From Peptostreptococcaceae bacterium VA2 (GTDB lineage: Bacteria > Bacillota > Clostridia > Peptostreptococcales > Peptostreptococcaceae): a stretch of 64,000 nt of DNA. Shown here one piece after another: positions 61,683-64,000 of the stretch (its first letter is position 1; every line of letters begins with the position of its first letter). A program made the translations under genes and the position numbers. The notes beneath the pieces were generated by a model. The model was given only the letters and a program-made list of their open reading frames with translations. It was not told the DNA's origin and did not search any database. The stretch lies in assembly GCA_000686145.1 (NCBI GenBank), contig JMMB01000004.1, positions 1 to 64,000 of the forward strand. The letters are read 5' to 3'.

Positions 61683-62438
61683 ATGAAAAAGAAAGCCATC
61701 TATTTAATATTAACATCATTAATAATATGTATTGGGTTATATAATTACCTAACTTGGAGAACCATATCTCCTGTGTTTAGTTATGCTCAAGATGAGATAA
61801 ATTTAGAGGAGATGTATTTCAATAAGTGGGAAGGGAAATCATGGATAACTTTAGGAGATAGCATAACAAGGGCTAGTGTATATCAAGATAATCTTAAGTC
61901 GATATTAGGATTTTCTAAAATTGAAAATATGGGTGAAAATGGTCAGACTATGGCATATCAACCTAAGAATAAGTCAACATATACAGTTGGAAAGACGATT
62001 GATTATAATAAATATGATTTGGCTACAATATTTATTGGAACTAATGATTTTAGATATAATAAAAAAATTGGCAAAATTAAAGAAAGTGGAAGTCGTAATT
62101 TTGAGGAAAATACATTTACGGGTTCATATCAGTTATTAATAGAAACTATACTAAAATCAAATCCTAATATAGACTTAGTTCTAGTTACACCACCTCAAAG
62201 AATTCGAGATGGATATAATATTAACTTTACTAATGAAGTTGGAGGTAAGCTTGTAGATTATGTATCTGTTATAAAAGATCTAGGAGAGATGTATTCATTA
62301 CCTGTACTTGATTTATACTCTCAATGTGGAATAACAAAAGAGACTATGAATACATTTACAAGAGATGGACTTCATCCTAATGATGTAGGATACAGACGTA
62401 TATCAGAAAAAATGTATAGATTTTTATTAAATATATAA
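61683..62438 (+). CDS. membrane-anchored SGNH/GDSL hydrolase
   Basis: 251 residues: an N-terminal helix (about 5-23) as uncleaved anchor or signal, then an extracytoplasmic SGNH domain. Block I is ITLGDSITR with Ser60, block II NMGENGQT, block III FIGTNDF, and block V DGLHPNDVGY with the Asp-His pair. Such enzymes remove or move acyl groups on glycans or lipids. The AlgX-like and MBOAT genes next to it, on the other strand, suggest a shared role in cell-surface polymer O-acylation. Confidence 0.88.
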   Translation: MKKKAIYLILTSLIICIGLYNYLTWRTISPVFSYAQDEINLEEMYFNKWEGKSWITLGDSITRASVYQDNLKSILGFSKIENMGENGQTMAYQPKNKSTYTVGKTIDYNKYDLATIFIGTNDFRYNKKIGKIKESGSRNFEENTFTGSYQLLIETILKSNPNIDLVLVTPPQRIRDGYNINFTNEVGGKLVDYVSVIKDLGEMYSLPVLDLYSQCGITKETMNTFTRDGLHPNDVGYRRISEKMYRFLLNI

Positions 62439-62470
62439 AAAGAGAGAGAAGATTAATTCTTCTCTCTTTG
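62438..62470. terminator. bidirectional terminator
   Basis: AGAGAGAAGA pairs with TCTTCTCTCT around TTAA-containing loop, flanked by A- and T-runs. It covers the ends of both convergent genes. Confidence 0.75.
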
Positions 62471-63649
62471 TTCTTTCATTACATCTATCATCATCTTAAA
62501 ATCAGTGGTATTATACATAAACATAACCATATCGGCATCGCTATCTCTTATAATATCATCAATAGACATATCAAGACTTTCAACATATCTAGGATCGACT
62601 AATTGAACTTCTGAGAATATATCAGCGAATAACCATGAAGTAGGAGCTTGATAAGAATCTCTTAAAATAAGTAACTTTTTATCACACAATGCATCTTTAT
62701 TTCTGATTTTTAAAATAGAACAAGCGTTACCAAACATATATGCACCACCGTATAAAATTTCTTTTTCATCTCTACGAGTAGCAATAACATCTTCTTCTTT
62801 ACACTTAGTTTCTGTTTTTCCATCAAATTTATAATATTCATAATTAGGTTTATCTTTAAGATGAACGTATGGAATAGTTTCATCTTCTTTAACTAATTTA
62901 TTTAAATTTTTATTATAACTTCCTAAAAAGTATCCTCTATCAAACTTTGTTTGAGTATAGTTATCCCAATTAACATTATTGACTACATTCATATTTTCAA
63001 TAATAGATTTAAATCCCTCATAAGCGCCTATACCGTTCCAATGATGATCTGTTTTAAAATACAAATCTTCTCGTTGTGAAGCACTAAATTTTTCTAAGAA
63101 ATCTACATCTACATCTATAAAATTTATATTATTTAAATCTAAATAGCTTTTAAATTTATTTTTATTATTAAGAGCATTTTTTAATCCATCAGTATATTTA
63201 GGATATAGATGATTTAACATACTTTCTTTATGTGGGGTAGAAGCATAATAAACCTTTTTATTTGAATCTATTGCTATTTTAGATAATTCATTTATTTGAT
63301 TTGAAATATCTTTTAATTCTTTTTCAGGAATTATTTTTGCTGGAGTTGGCATAATCCAGTTGTTATCTAGTAAATAATAATTTTTAATTTTATTTTTGCC
63401 AAGAATCATTTGTGATTTAGAGTATATTTCAGATAATTCCTCTCTAAAGGGGAATTGATCAGAAAAATAACTTTCAAATTTATTTGTGTATGTTCCAGAT
63501 TCAAAATCTTTTATTGTTGGTTTTTGAGCTAATGTTCTATTTTCAGATGCACTGGCTTCTTTATCTTTACTTATTGTATGGATAAAAAATGTTCCAATTA
63601 TTATAATTACAAAAGGAAGTGCTATGTATTTTGATTTTTTATTATTCAT
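62453..63649 (-). CDS. AlgX/AlgJ-like SGNH O-acetyltransferase accessory protein
   Basis: 398 residues with an N-terminal anchor helix (about 9-27). The family start ENRTLAQKPTIKDFESGTYTNKFESYFSDQFPFRE is recognisable in part as ENR.L and the F..YF.DQFPFR block. The catalytic DHHWNGIGAY (about residue 197) is the Asp-His pair, and the Ser is in LILRDSYQAP. AlgX-like proteins pass acetyl groups from an MBOAT protein to extracellular polysaccharide. The MBOAT gene lies 20 bases upstream, as in such operons. Confidence 0.88.
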   Translation of the reverse strand: MNNKKSKYIALPFVIIIIGTFFIHTISKDKEASASENRTLAQKPTIKDFESGTYTNKFESYFSDQFPFREELSEIYSKSQMILGKNKIKNYYLLDNNWIMPTPAKIIPEKELKDISNQINELSKIAIDSNKKVYYASTPHKESMLNHLYPKYTDGLKNALNNKNKFKSYLDLNNINFIDVDVDFLEKFSASQREDLYFKTDHHWNGIGAYEGFKSIIENMNVVNNVNWDNYTQTKFDRGYFLGSYNKNLNKLVKEDETIPYVHLKDKPNYEYYKFDGKTETKCKEEDVIATRRDEKEILYGGAYMFGNACSILKIRNKDALCDKKLLILRDSYQAPTSWLFADIFSEVQLVDPRYVESLDMSIDDIIRDSDADMVMFMYNTTDFKMMIDVMKEQREKN

Positions 63650-63668
63650 TTTTATTTATTTCCCCCCT

Positions 63669-64000
63669 TTAGAATCTAAAATACAAAAATGGATTATACG
63701 TAGAGTTTATTAATACTACAACAATAACAAACATCAATGATACTAAAAAAGTTGAATGAAGTGTGTAGATATAATTATTTTCAACTAATTTACTATTTTT
63801 AGATTTCAAAAATAACTTAATTTTAGGCACTACAGGTGTTGCAAAGATTATAGATAAAAGCACAATGTATCCAGATTCATTTATATAAGTTATGATAGCG
63901 TTATTGTATAGTGGATTTGAACCCATTCCAGCTAAAACTTGTATAAATTCAGATGCTTGTACTATATTTTCTGATCTGAAAAATACCCATCCAATCATTA
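63669..64000 (-). CDS. MBOAT-family O-acyltransferase (AlgI/PatA-like), C-terminal part
   Basis: Only the last 110 residues are in the window; the frame stays open to the right edge. IGWVFFRSENIVQASEFIQVLAGM is the conserved C-terminal MBOAT region, followed by two more helices and the end NPFLYFRF. The complete family member has about 460-480 residues and carries acyl groups across the membrane. It begins the operon with the AlgX-like gene. Confidence 0.85.
   Translation of the reverse strand, partial: MIGWVFFRSENIVQASEFIQVLAGMGSNPLYNNAIITYINESGYIVLLSIIFATPVVPKIKLFLKSKNSKLVENNYIYTLHSTFLVSLMFVIVVVLINSTYNPFLYFRF

Noticed and set aside
1-64000. tRNA or rRNA genes and insertion-sequence transposases
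   Set aside because: None were seen: no cloverleaf with a CCA-type end, no conserved rRNA stretches, and no DDE or HUH transposase motifs in any frame.

Overview
The window is very AT-rich DNA whose genes favour AGA, ATA and TTA codons and have strong AGGAGG-type ribosome binding sites. This points to a low-GC Gram-positive of the Clostridia. A CprABC-KR-like lantibiotic resistance locus and L-box riboswitches over lysine genes suggest the Peptostreptococcaceae (Clostridioides / Paraclostridium / Paeniclostridium group), but no rRNA or other taxonomic marker is present, so the genus is an inference. A Rep_3-type initiator behind a phased iteron array (45338-46941), a ParA/ribbon-helix-helix partition pair (20984-22168), a serine resolvase and many broken gene ends all suggest a large plasmid or plasmid-like replicon.

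Layout. 1-11 kb: the end of a pentapeptide-repeat gene, an ABC-2 exporter, a two-component system with an ABC/FtsX transporter, and a HelD-like RNA polymerase recycling helicase. 11.2-15.3 kb: a mosaic zone with gene remnants, long inverted repeats, a resolvase and two tiny membrane-protein genes. 15.4-20.8 kb: a LytTR regulator with an AgrC-like kinase and an ABC/FtsX transporter. 21-22.2 kb: partition genes. 22.5-31.1 kb: a nearly complete lysine pathway in two transcription units, each with a lysine riboswitch. 31.5-34 kb: a Sua5 gene and a HipA-like kinase cassette. 34.2-43.1 kb: three tandem paralogous FtsX permeases and one ATPase. 43.4-47 kb: the replication region. 47.3-50 kb: another two-component system. 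50.7-52.2 kb: a secreted thermolysin-like protease. 52.5-56.6 kb: an exonuclease-DUF805 fusion, remnants, a nitroreductase and a MarR regulator. 56.9-61.4 kb: a LanFEG/CprABC-like transporter with its two-component system. 61.7-64 kb: SGNH, AlgX-like and MBOAT proteins, the last running off the right edge.

How the parts work together. Much of the DNA looks like a defence against cell-envelope peptides: five ABC systems and four two-component systems. The LytTR regulator near 15.4 kb probably controls the adjacent transporter and also the triple-permease array 17 kb away, because the same kind of tandem 21-bp-spaced direct repeat lies before both. The lysine genes give host-linked metabolism on the element, but the N-acetyl-diaminopimelate deacetylase step is missing here and must come from elsewhere.

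The most unusual structure is a 20-bp dyad (ATGTC arms around an asymmetric centre) near 11.6, 31.3 and 50.1 kb. The copies pair as near-identical direct repeats that bracket about 19.7 kb and 18.8 kb. I propose, without proof, that they mark exchangeable modules, in the way pdif sites do on other plasmids.
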